Source of the DNA: an uncultured Anaerolineae bacterium
Lineage (GTDB): Bacteria > Chloroflexota > Anaerolineae > Anaerolineales > UBA4823
Assembly (NCBI GenBank): GCA_937129505.1
Contig: CAKZNJ010000072.1
Location: forward strand, 1-15,524
Reading direction: 5' to 3'
Length of the DNA stretch: 15,524 nucleotides
Shown: in pieces, positions 7,798 through 13,651 of the stretch
Layout: every line of letters begins with the position of its first letter
Position numbering within the stretch: the first letter of the stretch is position 1
Program-made: the position numbers and the translations under genes
The notes under the pieces: generated by a model
Told to the model about the DNA's origin: nothing
The model's input: only the letters and a program-made list of their open reading frames with translations
Databases searched by the model: none

Positions 7798-8259
7798 TTA
7801 GACTTGGCGTTGTCTTTTCATTTGTCGAGCAGCTTCGACGCGATGGACGACTTGAGCAAGTGTCGTGCGATCGAGGATGTTGGAGATAGCGGCTCGCACA
7901 TCGAACATTACTAAGCGGAGTCCACAAGTTTCTTCATCTGGACATCCGCAAGGTTCATAAGCAATTTGGCTGACACAGCGAATTGGTGCCAGCGGACCAT
8001 CGAGGACGCGGATAATTTGCCCCAGCGTAATCTCTGAAGGAGGTTTGGATAGATAGTAACCACCTTTGATCCCCATGCGGCTGTTGATTAAGCCTGCATT
8101 CTTCAGCGTTAGTAAGATTTGTTCGAGAAACTTGGCGGGGATTTTTTCTCGCTGGGCAATGTCTTTAATTTGAATAAATTTGGAGCCATTCTCTGTCTCC
8201 CAAATCGCCATGTCGATCATGGCGCGCAACCCATATTCACTGCGTTTGGTCAGTTTCAT
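7798..8259 (-). CDS. Rrf2-family transcriptional regulator with four-cysteine sensor loop
   Basis: A 153-residue winged-helix regulator of the Rrf2 family (relatives are IscR, CymR, NsrR). The frame is open from 8280, but the ATG at 8259 gives the family N-terminus MKLTKRSEYGLRAMIDMA and is preferred. The helix-turn-helix is at about 30-57 (IQIKDIAQREKIPAKFLEQIL), followed by the wing GIKGGYYLSKP. The C-terminal loop has Cys at 95, 104, 106 and 112 (RCVSQ, PCGCPDEETC), a pattern suited to a Fe-S cluster or a thiol switch. The tail LRLVMFDVRAAISNILDRTTLAQV is typical. It is the gene upstream of pstS on the same strand, so it may control itself and the transporter. A phosphate-sensing role is not known for this family. 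Confidence 0.88.
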   Translation of the reverse strand: MKLTKRSEYGLRAMIDMAIWETENGSKFIQIKDIAQREKIPAKFLEQILLTLKNAGLINSRMGIKGGYYLSKPPSEITLGQIIRVLDGPLAPIRCVSQIAYEPCGCPDEETCGLRLVMFDVRAAISNILDRTTLAQVVHRVEAARQMKRQRQV

Positions 8260-8304
8260 CTCTAAAGTATATATAATCAATAGACTTTATAAATGATATA
8301 GAAT

Positions 8305-8333
8305 ATCCTAAGGGAATATTTCGTAATTGTCAA
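8305..8333 (-). promoter_or_regulatory. Promoter of the Rrf2 gene with internal dyad
   Basis: On the minus strand TTGACA (8328-8333) is followed after exactly 17 bases by TAGGAT (8305-8310), a consensus -35 with a 4/6 -10, about 45 bases before the Rrf2 ATG. Between and over these elements lies an imperfect dyad, AATAT(T)CC-CTTA-GGATATT, with 7-bp arms and one bulged base. Its position would let a bound regulator block RNA polymerase, so self-repression by the Rrf2 protein is a plausible inference. Confidence 0.6.
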
Positions 8334-8396
8334 GTCATACCCCTGATTTATGAGAAAACACTCACGCTGGATTAAGCTCTCATTCATTTGTAATGA

Positions 8397-8429
8397 AAAA
8401 ATCAGACCCAATTCAGATGGGTCTGATTT
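8397..8429 (-). terminator. Intrinsic terminator of the candidate small RNA
   Basis: A perfect 12-bp stem (AAATCAGACCCA at 8399-8410 with TGGGTCTGATTT at 8418-8429) and a 7-base loop are followed on the minus strand by five T residues (8401-8397). On the plus strand only three T residues follow, so the minus direction is favoured. It ends the structured RNA region and isolates it from the Rrf2 promoter downstream. Confidence 0.8.
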
Positions 8430-8525
8430 GCTCTCGACTTTTGTCGCTTTCGCTGCCCGAGCGGTTGATTACCGCTGGAACGCTTCACAAGCGTTATCAA
8501 GAAAGAGGGGAAGGAAACGACAAAC

Positions 8526-8550
8526 GAGTTATTTCGATAGGACCTCCTTT
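8526..8550. repeat. Direct repeat copy 1 (GGAGGTCC element of the small RNA)
   Basis: GAGTTAT plus the 18-mer TTCGATAGGACCTCCTTT. The 18-mer is identical to the one at 8597-8614, and the flanking GAGTTAT is also shared; copy 2 has two extra bases (CG) between the two parts. On the minus strand it reads AAAGGAGGTCCTATCGAA, a full Shine-Dalgarno-like stretch, but no start codon follows at a suitable distance. Confidence 0.9.
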
Positions 8551-8587
8551 TAGCAGAACCATGCGAACGACTTAGCAATTTGGAATT

Positions 8588-8614
8588 GAGTTATCGTTCG
8601 ATAGGACCTCCTTT
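8588..8614. repeat. Direct repeat copy 2 (GGAGGTCC element of the small RNA)
   Basis: Second copy of the element, GAGTTAT-CG-TTCGATAGGACCTCCTTT, starting 62 bases after copy 1. In the minus-strand RNA this is the 5' copy, and it is extended to AGAAAGGAGGT, 11 bases complementary to a typical 16S rRNA 3' tail (ACCTCCTTTCT). Part of it also forms one side of stem P2. Confidence 0.9.
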
Positions 8615-8656
8615 CTCGTTTGTGCTCAGATCATCTCTCTCGAATTCTCTAAGAAT

Positions 8657-8685
8657 ACTTTAGCAAAATTTATAACGTTTGTAAA
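8657..8685 (-). promoter_or_regulatory. Promoter of the candidate small RNA
   Basis: On the minus strand TTTACA (8680-8685) is followed after exactly 17 bases by TAAAGT (8657-8662), preceded by TGC, an extended -10 pattern. Transcription would start near 8650. A short dyad ATTCT-CTA-AGAAT (8644-8656) lies just after the -10 and could be an operator. The hexamer matches are moderate (5/6 and 4/6). Confidence 0.5.
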
Positions 8686-9103
8686 TAATAAAATTGTAAG
8701 GTGCCTGATTTGATGATATGGCGATATGATTTGCTTGTGGCAGCTATAAATAGGTGCTGTGGAGTAAAAACGAGCAAGACCCTCGCTGCCCAATCGGGTA
8801 GGATAATTTGGGTGAGAAGTGGCTGATTCGGCCCTTGGCTTCGAAGTGAGAAGTTTTAAGATTTCCTCCCTCGCCGACGCTCGTTCGGAATGACACGGCT
8901 GTGGTAGGTCGCTGCGCTTGTTTGAACTGAAGTTCTCTTGTAATGTCGAACAAAGATCCCCTGGCTGCTGTTGGACGCAGGCAGACATCTCTATGACTCC
9001 TAATCTTGCGATGCGCAGACGAGGAGGCCTGCCTTTCGGGTGACTCGCTCGCGACACGGACATTTTGGTATGCCATAAACCGGGAGGAACACTTTGGCTG
9101 GTA
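8686..9103. other. Intergenic stretch with repeat debris, no gene seen
   Basis: No frame here looks like a protein. Two long minus-strand frames translate into peptides such as CHSERASAREEI, a product of a well-known type of dispersed intergenic repeat, not a gene. The part around 8860-8931 is a copy of such a repeat. The rest (about 8700-8820 and 8940-9100) shows no tRNA, no clear promoter and no strong stem. Confidence 0.6.
8860..8931. repeat. Dispersed GGAATGAC-type repeat, copy A
   Basis: The stretch contains TCGTTCGGAATGACACGG and, after a short gap, GTCGCTGCGCTTGTTTG. The same two modules recur near 10188-10226 (TCGGAATGACA and GTCGCTGCGCTCGTTTGGAATGAC). The modules are typical of the dispersed repeats of many Chloroflexota and other environmental genomes, as I recall. 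The copy is degenerate. Confidence 0.55.
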
Positions 9104-9127
9104 CAACATTTTGAATGCTAAATGTTG
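9104..9127. promoter_or_regulatory. Inverted repeat upstream of the DsbA-like gene
   Basis: CAACATTT and AAATGTTG form 8-bp perfect arms around an 8-base centre (TGAATGCT). A second dyad, TTGTC with GACAA (9133-9150), also with an 8-base centre, follows six bases later and overlaps the putative -35. Two dyads of equal spacing next to a promoter suggest binding sites for a dimeric regulator. No regulator can be named. Confidence 0.4.
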
Positions 9128-9143
9128 ATAAATTGTCCAAACC

Positions 9144-9172
9144 TAGACAAAACATTGCACTTATGGGAAAAT
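9144..9172 (+). promoter_or_regulatory. Possible promoter of the DsbA-like gene
   Basis: TAGACA (9144-9149) and GAAAAT (9167-9172) are separated by exactly 17 bases and lie about 36 bases before the ATG. The -35 matches 5/6 and the -10 only 4/6, so this is a weak prediction. The -35 lies inside the right arm of the TTGTC/GACAA dyad. Confidence 0.35.
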
Positions 9173-9207
9173 AGCTTCTCGTATTCTCAACATATACAGG
9201 AGTAACT

Positions 9208-9957
9208 ATGGGTAGAAAGGTTGAAGAGAAATCCAAAAGACAGCAATTGCGGGAGCAACGCTTACGCCGCCAACAGCACCAAAGAATCACCATTTTATTA
9301 ATAGTGATTGGTGCAGTGCTTATCATTGTCGCGTTGCTTATTTATCCCTCCCTCCAGCAAGCTCTTGCTCCTACGGGAGAGATTGTTCAAATTACTCCTA
9401 ATCCCCGTCCCAACGCAAATTTCAATGCAATGGGAGATCCAAACGCACCCGTGAAAATATACGAATTCTCTGATTATCAATGTCCATTTTGCAAACGCTT
9501 CTCAGACCAAACGCAGCCTTTGATTGTCGAGAATTATGTAGCGACTGGTAAAGTCTATTATGAATTTATCCCTTATGGGCCGGGTGGTTTTCCCATCGGG
9601 CAGGAGTCTGCGGATGCAGCGATGGCTTCCTACTGTGCTGCCGAACAAGGAAAATTTTGGGAATACCACGATATTTTGTTTGCTAATCAAATGGGTGAAA
9701 ACGTCGGTGGTTTCACTCTAAAACGTCTCGAAGTCTTTGCCCGAACCCTTGGTCTAAATGTTGACCAGTATAACCAATGTATGAAAGAAAAACGATATGA
9801 AGAAAAAATAAACGAGGGCATTGCATTTGGCAGACAAAATAACATCGGGGGAACACCATCTTTCCTGATAAATGGCAAGGTTATTGAAGGGGCGCTCCCT
9901 TACAGTATGTTTGAGCAAGAAATTGAAGCTGCTTTGGCAGCGGCTGGTGCTCAATAA
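9208..9957 (+). CDS. Membrane-anchored DsbA-family thiol-disulfide oxidoreductase
   Basis: A 249-residue thioredoxin-fold protein of the DsbA/BdbD type, which acts outside the membrane on protein disulfides. A very basic cytoplasmic tail (1-26) is followed by one membrane helix (27-46) and a linker. The redox domain begins at about 73 (MGDPNAPVKIYEFSDYQCPFC) with the active-site pair C92-P-F-C95. The helical insert covers about 130-200, with two further Cys (143 and 191) that could form a structural disulfide. The cis-Pro motif GGTPSFLING (214-223) is intact. CAGGAG lies six bases before the ATG. The gene stands alone: a repeat region lies on each side, and no DsbB or VKOR partner is in the window. 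Confidence 0.92.
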   Translation: MGRKVEEKSKRQQLREQRLRRQQHQRITILLIVIGAVLIIVALLIYPSLQQALAPTGEIVQITPNPRPNANFNAMGDPNAPVKIYEFSDYQCPFCKRFSDQTQPLIVENYVATGKVYYEFIPYGPGGFPIGQESADAAMASYCAAEQGKFWEYHDILFANQMGENVGGFTLKRLEVFARTLGLNVDQYNQCMKEKRYEEKINEGIAFGRQNNIGGTPSFLINGKVIEGALPYSMFEQEIEAALAAAGAQ

Positions 9958-9983
9958 AGTGGTATGTTATTCCTTCATCACAG

Positions 9984-10066
9984 CCCTCATCCCCTGCCCT
10001 TCCGCCATAGGGGGAAGGGAGCTTGCCCCCCTTTCCCTTTCGTGGGAGAGGGTCCGGGAGTGAGGG
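9984..10066. repeat. Nested GC-rich palindromic repeat
   Basis: Outer arms CCCTCA (9984-9989) and TGAGGG (10061-10066) enclose two inner stems: CCCTTCC with GGAAGGG around GCCATAGGG, and CCCTTTCCC with GGGAGAGGG. The whole folds as a branched structure. CCCTCAYCCC...GGGAGTGAGGG units of this kind are familiar as dispersed intergenic elements in many bacterial genomes. It lies 27 bp after the DsbA-like stop and could also slow or stop transcription. Confidence 0.65.
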
Positions 10067-10159
10067 GTACAGGTCAAGTAGGCGAATGATCTTCCTGCTG
10101 GATACTCATGACATATGCCTGCTTGGAAACTGCGCGGTATTCATCTCATGACTGCATCA

Positions 10160-10228
10160 AGTGACGCTCCCGCGTTATGAGAGAGTCTCGGAATGACATG
10201 GGCGTCGCTGCGCTCGTTTGGAATGACG
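10160..10228. repeat. Dispersed GGAATGAC-type repeat, copy B
   Basis: Contains GTGACGCTC, TCGGAATGACATGGG and GTCGCTGCGCTCGTTTGGAATGAC, matching the modules of the copy at 8860-8931 in the same order and orientation with small length changes. It is non-coding. Confidence 0.55.
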
Positions 10229-10280
10229 CTTCCCAATCAGCTTATCTTTGTTAACGTCTCTGGTTGCTAATCCAATGGTT

Positions 10281-10997
10281 TTAGGGTGCTAAATTAAAGG
10301 CAGTAAGCATGGCTACGATTAGCGGTGAAACTGCCAAGGCAGGTAAGAAATTTCCCACCCGAATAGGCTTGATCTCGAGTAAAGCGCTTAGAGCTAAACC
10401 GACAATTAAGACACCACCGACGGCTGTCATTTCATTCATCATTGCTTCAGTAATGACAGCTTGAAGTTGGGCAGCAAGCAGACTGATCCCCCCTTGGTAA
10501 ACAAGAATGACAATCGTGGAAAAAAGCACACCAATCCCCAACGTGGAAGCGAATGCTAACGCTGCAAAACCATCTAGAACCGATTTGATAGCAAGCAGTT
10601 GATAATTGCCACTCAATCCATCTTGAATTGAACCTAGGATGGTCATCGGCCCAATGCAGAACAAGAGCGAAGCTGTCATAAAGCCACGGATAAAGCGATT
10701 GCCGCTTTGACTTTCCGCTTGCTGGTTGGCAAAGCGTTTTTCGAGCCAAGCCCCGAAAGCGCGCAAGCCATCCTCGATCTTCCACCATTCGCCCAACAAG
10801 CCTCCAATCAATAATCCCCCCAAGACGATCATAGCGTTTTCTGTCTTGAGGAACATCTGAATTCCAATCACTGCGGTGAATAAACCCAATCCTGCTAAAA
10901 CCGTTTGCCGAATACGCTCGGGTAGCCTTGCCCCAAAAAATGTTCCGATTGTGCCCCCCACCAGTACGGTGATAATGTTTAGAATCGTGCCGGTCAC
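10281..10997 (-). CDS. DUF554 family membrane protein
   Basis: A 238-residue very hydrophobic protein with six to seven membrane helices, matching the DUF554 family (B. subtilis YdfK-like), whose function is not established. Recognisable family segments are MTGTILNIITVLVGGTIGTFFG at the N-terminus, the MIVLGGLLIGGLLGEWWKIEDGL region (56-78), GFMTASLLFCIGPMTILGSIQDGLSGN (104-130) and LLIKSVLDGFAALAFAS-like text at about 135-152. The start is a GTG with AAAAGGAG seven bases upstream; no ATG would give the conserved N-terminus. It is monocistronic here and divergent from the zinc-ribbon operon, with 99 bp between the start codons. Confidence 0.9.
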   Translation of the reverse strand: MTGTILNIITVLVGGTIGTFFGARLPERIRQTVLAGLGLFTAVIGIQMFLKTENAMIVLGGLLIGGLLGEWWKIEDGLRAFGAWLEKRFANQQAESQSGNRFIRGFMTASLLFCIGPMTILGSIQDGLSGNYQLLAIKSVLDGFAALAFASTLGIGVLFSTIVILVYQGGISLLAAQLQAVITEAMMNEMTAVGGVLIVGLALSALLEIKPIRVGNFLPALAVSPLIVAMLTAFNLAP

Positions 10998-11096
10998 GAG
11001 ATGCTCCTTTTTTGAAGATTGATTTTAATGCTTTTTAATGATTTCGGAAGAGGGAACTTGAACTTGTTGTATACTTAACCCGAAGGAGGTAGGAGA

Positions 11097-11318
11097 ATGC
11101 AAATTCGGTGTAACTTTTGTCATAAACCTTTTGCCTTGGGAAAAGCAGCAGTTCTAGAGGCTTTGAACGAGCTCGCCCGTAAAAAATTACATCACTATAA
11201 TGTTGTTTGTCCGCATTGTGGACGAACGAATCGCATCTCGCAAAAAGAGTTGCAGCGTGCTGCACTATTACGACGGATAGCGGATACACCTTCAACAGAC
11301 CCGGAAACAGGTGTGTAG
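11097..11318 (+). CDS. Small zinc-ribbon protein
   Basis: A 73-residue protein with two CxxC knuckles (C5-x2-C8 and C38-x2-C41 in VVCPHCGRTNRI), a classical zinc-ribbon arrangement, with a helical basic stretch between (AAVLEALNELARKKLHH) and a basic helix after it. It could bind nucleic acid or protein; nothing more specific can be said. A strong GGAGG precedes the ATG by nine bases. A TATACT hexamer at 11070-11075 is a possible -10, without a matching -35. It is first in a three-gene operon with a membrane protein and a Vps62-like protein. Confidence 0.8.
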   Translation: MQIRCNFCHKPFALGKAAVLEALNELARKKLHHYNVVCPHCGRTNRISQKELQRAALLRRIADTPSTDPETGV

Positions 11319-11331
11319 GAAATTAGAGCAG

Positions 11332-11763
11332 ATGAGCGGAGAGAGTAAGAAACCTGACCTCCCACGTAGTGTGGTTATTCTTGCGCTTATTCAGACCTTA
11401 CAAGGGATTGGTTTATTAGGTGCGGGCATTTACCAAGGGCGATTAGCAGGGTGGAATTTATGGACTCAGTTTGGAGAATGGCAGTACATCCCTCTCCCTC
11501 TTTTTGAGAGTTTTTCTAATGTGCTTGTCTTAATCGTATTGGGGTCAGCCATGATACTTGTCAGTGCTGCCTTGTTGCGTTTGGCGAGTTGGGCATGGCT
11601 TTTCTCGATGACATTGCAAGGGTTGGGGTTGTTAATCGGTTTGGTGAATTATCTGCGCCAACGCCCGAATTATATCGGGATGGCTGTAGGCATTTTCTTG
11701 GTGTTCTACTTGAATTTGGATGAGGTTCAAGCGGCTCTTCGCAGTAAGGTCCGTAGACGATGA
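11332..11763 (+). CDS. Small integral membrane protein of unknown function
   Basis: A 143-residue protein with a short charged N-terminus and four predicted membrane helices at about 14-34, 57-80, 86-107 and 114-129, ending in a basic cytoplasmic-type tail (RSKVRRR). I do not recognise a family. The frame is open from a GTG at 11311, which would overlap the zinc-ribbon gene by 8 bp; the ATG at 11332 is chosen because it begins just before the soluble segment and avoids the overlap, though its ribosome binding site is weak in both cases. Its TGA overlaps the next ATG (ATGA at 11760-11763), so translation of the Vps62-like gene is coupled to it and the two proteins probably work together. Confidence 0.75.
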   Translation: MSGESKKPDLPRSVVILALIQTLQGIGLLGAGIYQGRLAGWNLWTQFGEWQYIPLPLFESFSNVLVLIVLGSAMILVSAALLRLASWAWLFSMTLQGLGLLIGLVNYLRQRPNYIGMAVGIFLVFYLNLDEVQAALRSKVRRR

Positions 11764-13640
11764 CAGACCATACTCTGGATTTGAAAATCTTGAAACGGTT
11801 TGAGCCAATTCTGCGCTTCACGAAAGGAGAGCACTTCTTTCCGGTAGATATTGAATGGTATATCTCTCAATGTAGTCTATGGGTTAGGCCACCTGATAAA
11901 CCAGCTCTTGAATTAGTACCCCAAGGGGGATTGACCTTAGAGCTGTTGACCAAAGACTGGCAGCTTGAAAAAGGAAGCGTACTTTACCTCAAGTTTGTTG
12001 AGCCAATGGATGTGGTGGAACTCGCCAAACATTCAATCGCCGATGCAGTCGAGCGACTGACCCATCATAATGTCGATGATTTATTCCGCCCTGGTCGGGC
12101 AAGGTTAGCCCGCGTTGGCTACACTTCTCGATTGATTGATGCTATTTTCAGCCTTTCACTCTTCTGGCGTGGTCGGGTTCCTGGGGACACCGCCGCAACA
12201 GCCGCCTACATCTATCGCAAACGACAATTGGAAGGCGAACGCTATTGCTACTACGGGCGAGTCGTTCGAGAAAATGGGTGGGTGATTCTTCAATATTGGT
12301 ATTTTTATCCCTTCAATAACTGGCGTTCAGGGTTTTTTGGTGTCAATGACCACGAGGCGGATTGGGAAATGGTCTCGGTCTATTGCGTCGAAAGAGAGGG
12401 GGATGGCTTCAGAGACGATGAATTGAGCGTCAATGAGCGAGTAGGACGTCTCGAACCGCTTTGGGTGGCTTATGCTTCGCACGATTTCGAGGGAGATGAC
12501 CTCAGAAGACACTGGTCAGATCCAGAACTCGAAAAAGTCGGCGATCACCCTGTCGTGTACGTAGGTGCAGGTAGCCACGCCAGTTACTTCCAAAAAGGAG
12601 AGTACATGAGCGAGGTCGAAGTACCCTTCTTGAGACCGCTCGCGGTGGTCGTCAACCGTTTGGAATCGCTTTGGTATGACTTTCTCAGGCAGGCAGGGAC
12701 GAAGGAAACCCAAAGGCGCTTCATTGTCTTCCGTGTGCCTTTTGTGGATTATGCCCGCGGCGATGGTATTGCGATTGGTGCCACAGAAGGGAAAAGCTGG
12801 GAAGTAACACTCTTCGACGAAAACACTCCATGGGCAGCAGGTTATCGTGGCTTATGGGGTTTGTACGCTCAAGACCCTATCGCTGGAGAGAATGCGCCTG
12901 CAGGCCCGATTTACGATCGTGATGGCAATTTTCGACGGCGATGGATTGATCCTTTGGGATGGGCGGGTTTAGATAAAGTTACCCCTCCACACCAGCTTAT
13001 TCGACGTAGCGAAGAACAAATCCAATCCTTTGATCGGCAAATTCAAGAGTTGGAAATCGAGATTGGCAAGAGAACCGAAGAACTCCAACGGCTGGAGGTT
13101 TACCATCAAGCCCTCGCGATGCTGGCTGATCAGCAGAAAGCCAGTGAAGATCTCAATAAAACGAGAGCTACGCAAGCCAAAAATTTATGGGTGCAAAAGC
13201 GCGAGTTAGCCGAACTTAAGCGAGCGCGAAGTCTAATACAGAAATATCAAAGACAGCTTGAAAATGGAGAGGCAATTCCCATTCGAGCTCATATCCGCCA
13301 CAGCCATGAGCCCCTGCCGGAGACGTCAAATTTAAACATCCTTGCTGAAGGAATTGCTGCCCTCAGTGTTGGTATCCTTTTGATCGGCGTGGTTTTTCTC
13401 TGGTGGTTTGAGAGACCATATTTTTTAATCGGTTTAGCAGCCCTGATCGGAGGCTTGGTGTTTATTGAAGCCAGTTTTCGGGGGCAGTTCGCCCGCCTGA
13501 TCAATAGCCTCTCGATTGGGTTAGCCATTGTCTCTTCCTTCGTTTTGCTCTTTCATTTCTTTTGGCAAATTGTCTTGGCGGCGGTCTTTTTCGCCGGTTT
13601 GTTCTTGCTTTGGCAGAACCTTCGTGAGTTGCGAAGATAG
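11760..13640 (+). CDS. Vps62-like protein with coiled coil and C-terminal membrane helices
   Basis: A 626-residue protein. Residues about 12-400 resemble the Vps62/DUF946 family known from fungi and plants and scattered in bacteria: RFEPILRFTKGEHFFPVDIEWY at the start, ILQYWYFYPFNNW (176-188), NDHEADWEMVSVY (196-208), WVAYASHD (235-242) and GDHPVVYVGAGSHASYF (261-277). The conserved His, Asp and Glu of these motifs are all present and could form a metal or catalytic site, but no reaction is established. Residues about 415-502 form a charged coiled coil (EEQIQSFDRQIQELEIEIGK). Residues about 530-620 form four membrane helices. The main domain has no signal peptide, so it probably faces the cytoplasm. 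It is coupled by ATGA to the membrane protein before it. Confidence 0.78.
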   Translation: MTDHTLDLKILKRFEPILRFTKGEHFFPVDIEWYISQCSLWVRPPDKPALELVPQGGLTLELLTKDWQLEKGSVLYLKFVEPMDVVELAKHSIADAVERLTHHNVDDLFRPGRARLARVGYTSRLIDAIFSLSLFWRGRVPGDTAATAAYIYRKRQLEGERYCYYGRVVRENGWVILQYWYFYPFNNWRSGFFGVNDHEADWEMVSVYCVEREGDGFRDDELSVNERVGRLEPLWVAYASHDFEGDDLRRHWSDPELEKVGDHPVVYVGAGSHASYFQKGEYMSEVEVPFLRPLAVVVNRLESLWYDFLRQAGTKETQRRFIVFRVPFVDYARGDGIAIGATEGKSWEVTLFDENTPWAAGYRGLWGLYAQDPIAGENAPAGPIYDRDGNFRRRWIDPLGWAGLDKVTPPHQLIRRSEEQIQSFDRQIQELEIEIGKRTEELQRLEVYHQALAMLADQQKASEDLNKTRATQAKNLWVQKRELAELKRARSLIQKYQRQLENGEAIPIRAHIRHSHEPLPETSNLNILAEGIAALSVGILLIGVVFLWWFERPYFLIGLAALIGGLVFIEASFRGQFARLINSLSIGLAIVSSFVLLFHFFWQIVLAAVFFAGLFLLWQNLRELRR

Positions 13641-13651
13641 GCTATGAATTA

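Larger units (their letters stand above)
8397..8650 (-). ncRNA. Candidate structured small RNA, about 250 nt, unrecognised family
   Basis: No convincing protein frame is present, but the minus strand has a promoter, a dense series of exact inverted repeats and a terminator. Stems in plus coordinates: P1 8520-8528 with 8615-8623 (9 bp); P2 8564-8570 with 8594-8600 (7 bp); P3 8576-8580 with 8584-8588 (5 bp, 3-base loop); P4 8479-8485 with 8489-8495 (7 bp, 3-base loop); P5 8460-8465 with 8471-8476 (6 bp); P6 8435-8438 with 8443-8446; then the terminator stem. P1, P2 and P3 nest into one long arm. Two copies of AAAGGAGGTCCTATCGAA lie in the internal loop between P1 and P2. A pyrimidine tract (TTCCCCTCTTTC, minus strand) could pair with one GAAAGGAGG, suggesting an alternative fold. 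I do not recognise 6S, tmRNA, SRP, RNase P or a known riboswitch. The 5' end is estimated from the promoter. Confidence 0.6.
9958..10280. other. Intergenic stretch made of dispersed repeats, no gene seen
   Basis: The 323 bases between the DsbA-like gene and the DUF554 gene hold a nested GC-rich palindromic repeat (9984-10066) and a copy of a GGAATGAC-type repeat (about 10160-10228). A 63-residue frame at 9872-10063 overlaps the end of the DsbA-like gene and the repeat and is not believable. Apart from the GC-rich repeat, no intrinsic terminator with a T run was found. Confidence 0.6.

Noticed and set aside
8494..8520. SAM-I riboswitch-like text on the plus strand (TTATCAAGAAAGAGGGGAAGG)
   Set aside because: Only the first ten bases resemble the SAM-I consensus; the core stems and the following GAAACC/GGCAACC parts are missing, and no gene lies downstream on that strand.
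8497..8562. 21-residue minus-strand frame inside the candidate RNA (starts MVLLKGGPIE)
   Set aside because: No ribosome binding site before the ATG. The KGGPIE part is just the repeat element, and the other copy lacks a start codon. Kept only as a remote possibility.
8350..8575. Two short plus-strand open frames (67 and 60 residues)
   Set aside because: They run through the terminator stem and hairpins of the structured RNA in overlapping frames and have no protein-like character.
8533..8614. Fragment of 16S rRNA 3' end (GACCTCCTTT) on the plus strand
   Set aside because: Similarity is limited to the anti-Shine-Dalgarno core; flanking bases do not match 16S rRNA and the sequence is duplicated.
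8626..9109. Two long minus-strand open frames (145 and 121 residues)
   Set aside because: They translate dispersed-repeat sequence (CHSERASAREEI-type peptide), overlap each other in different frames and cross the small-RNA promoter; no family resemblance.
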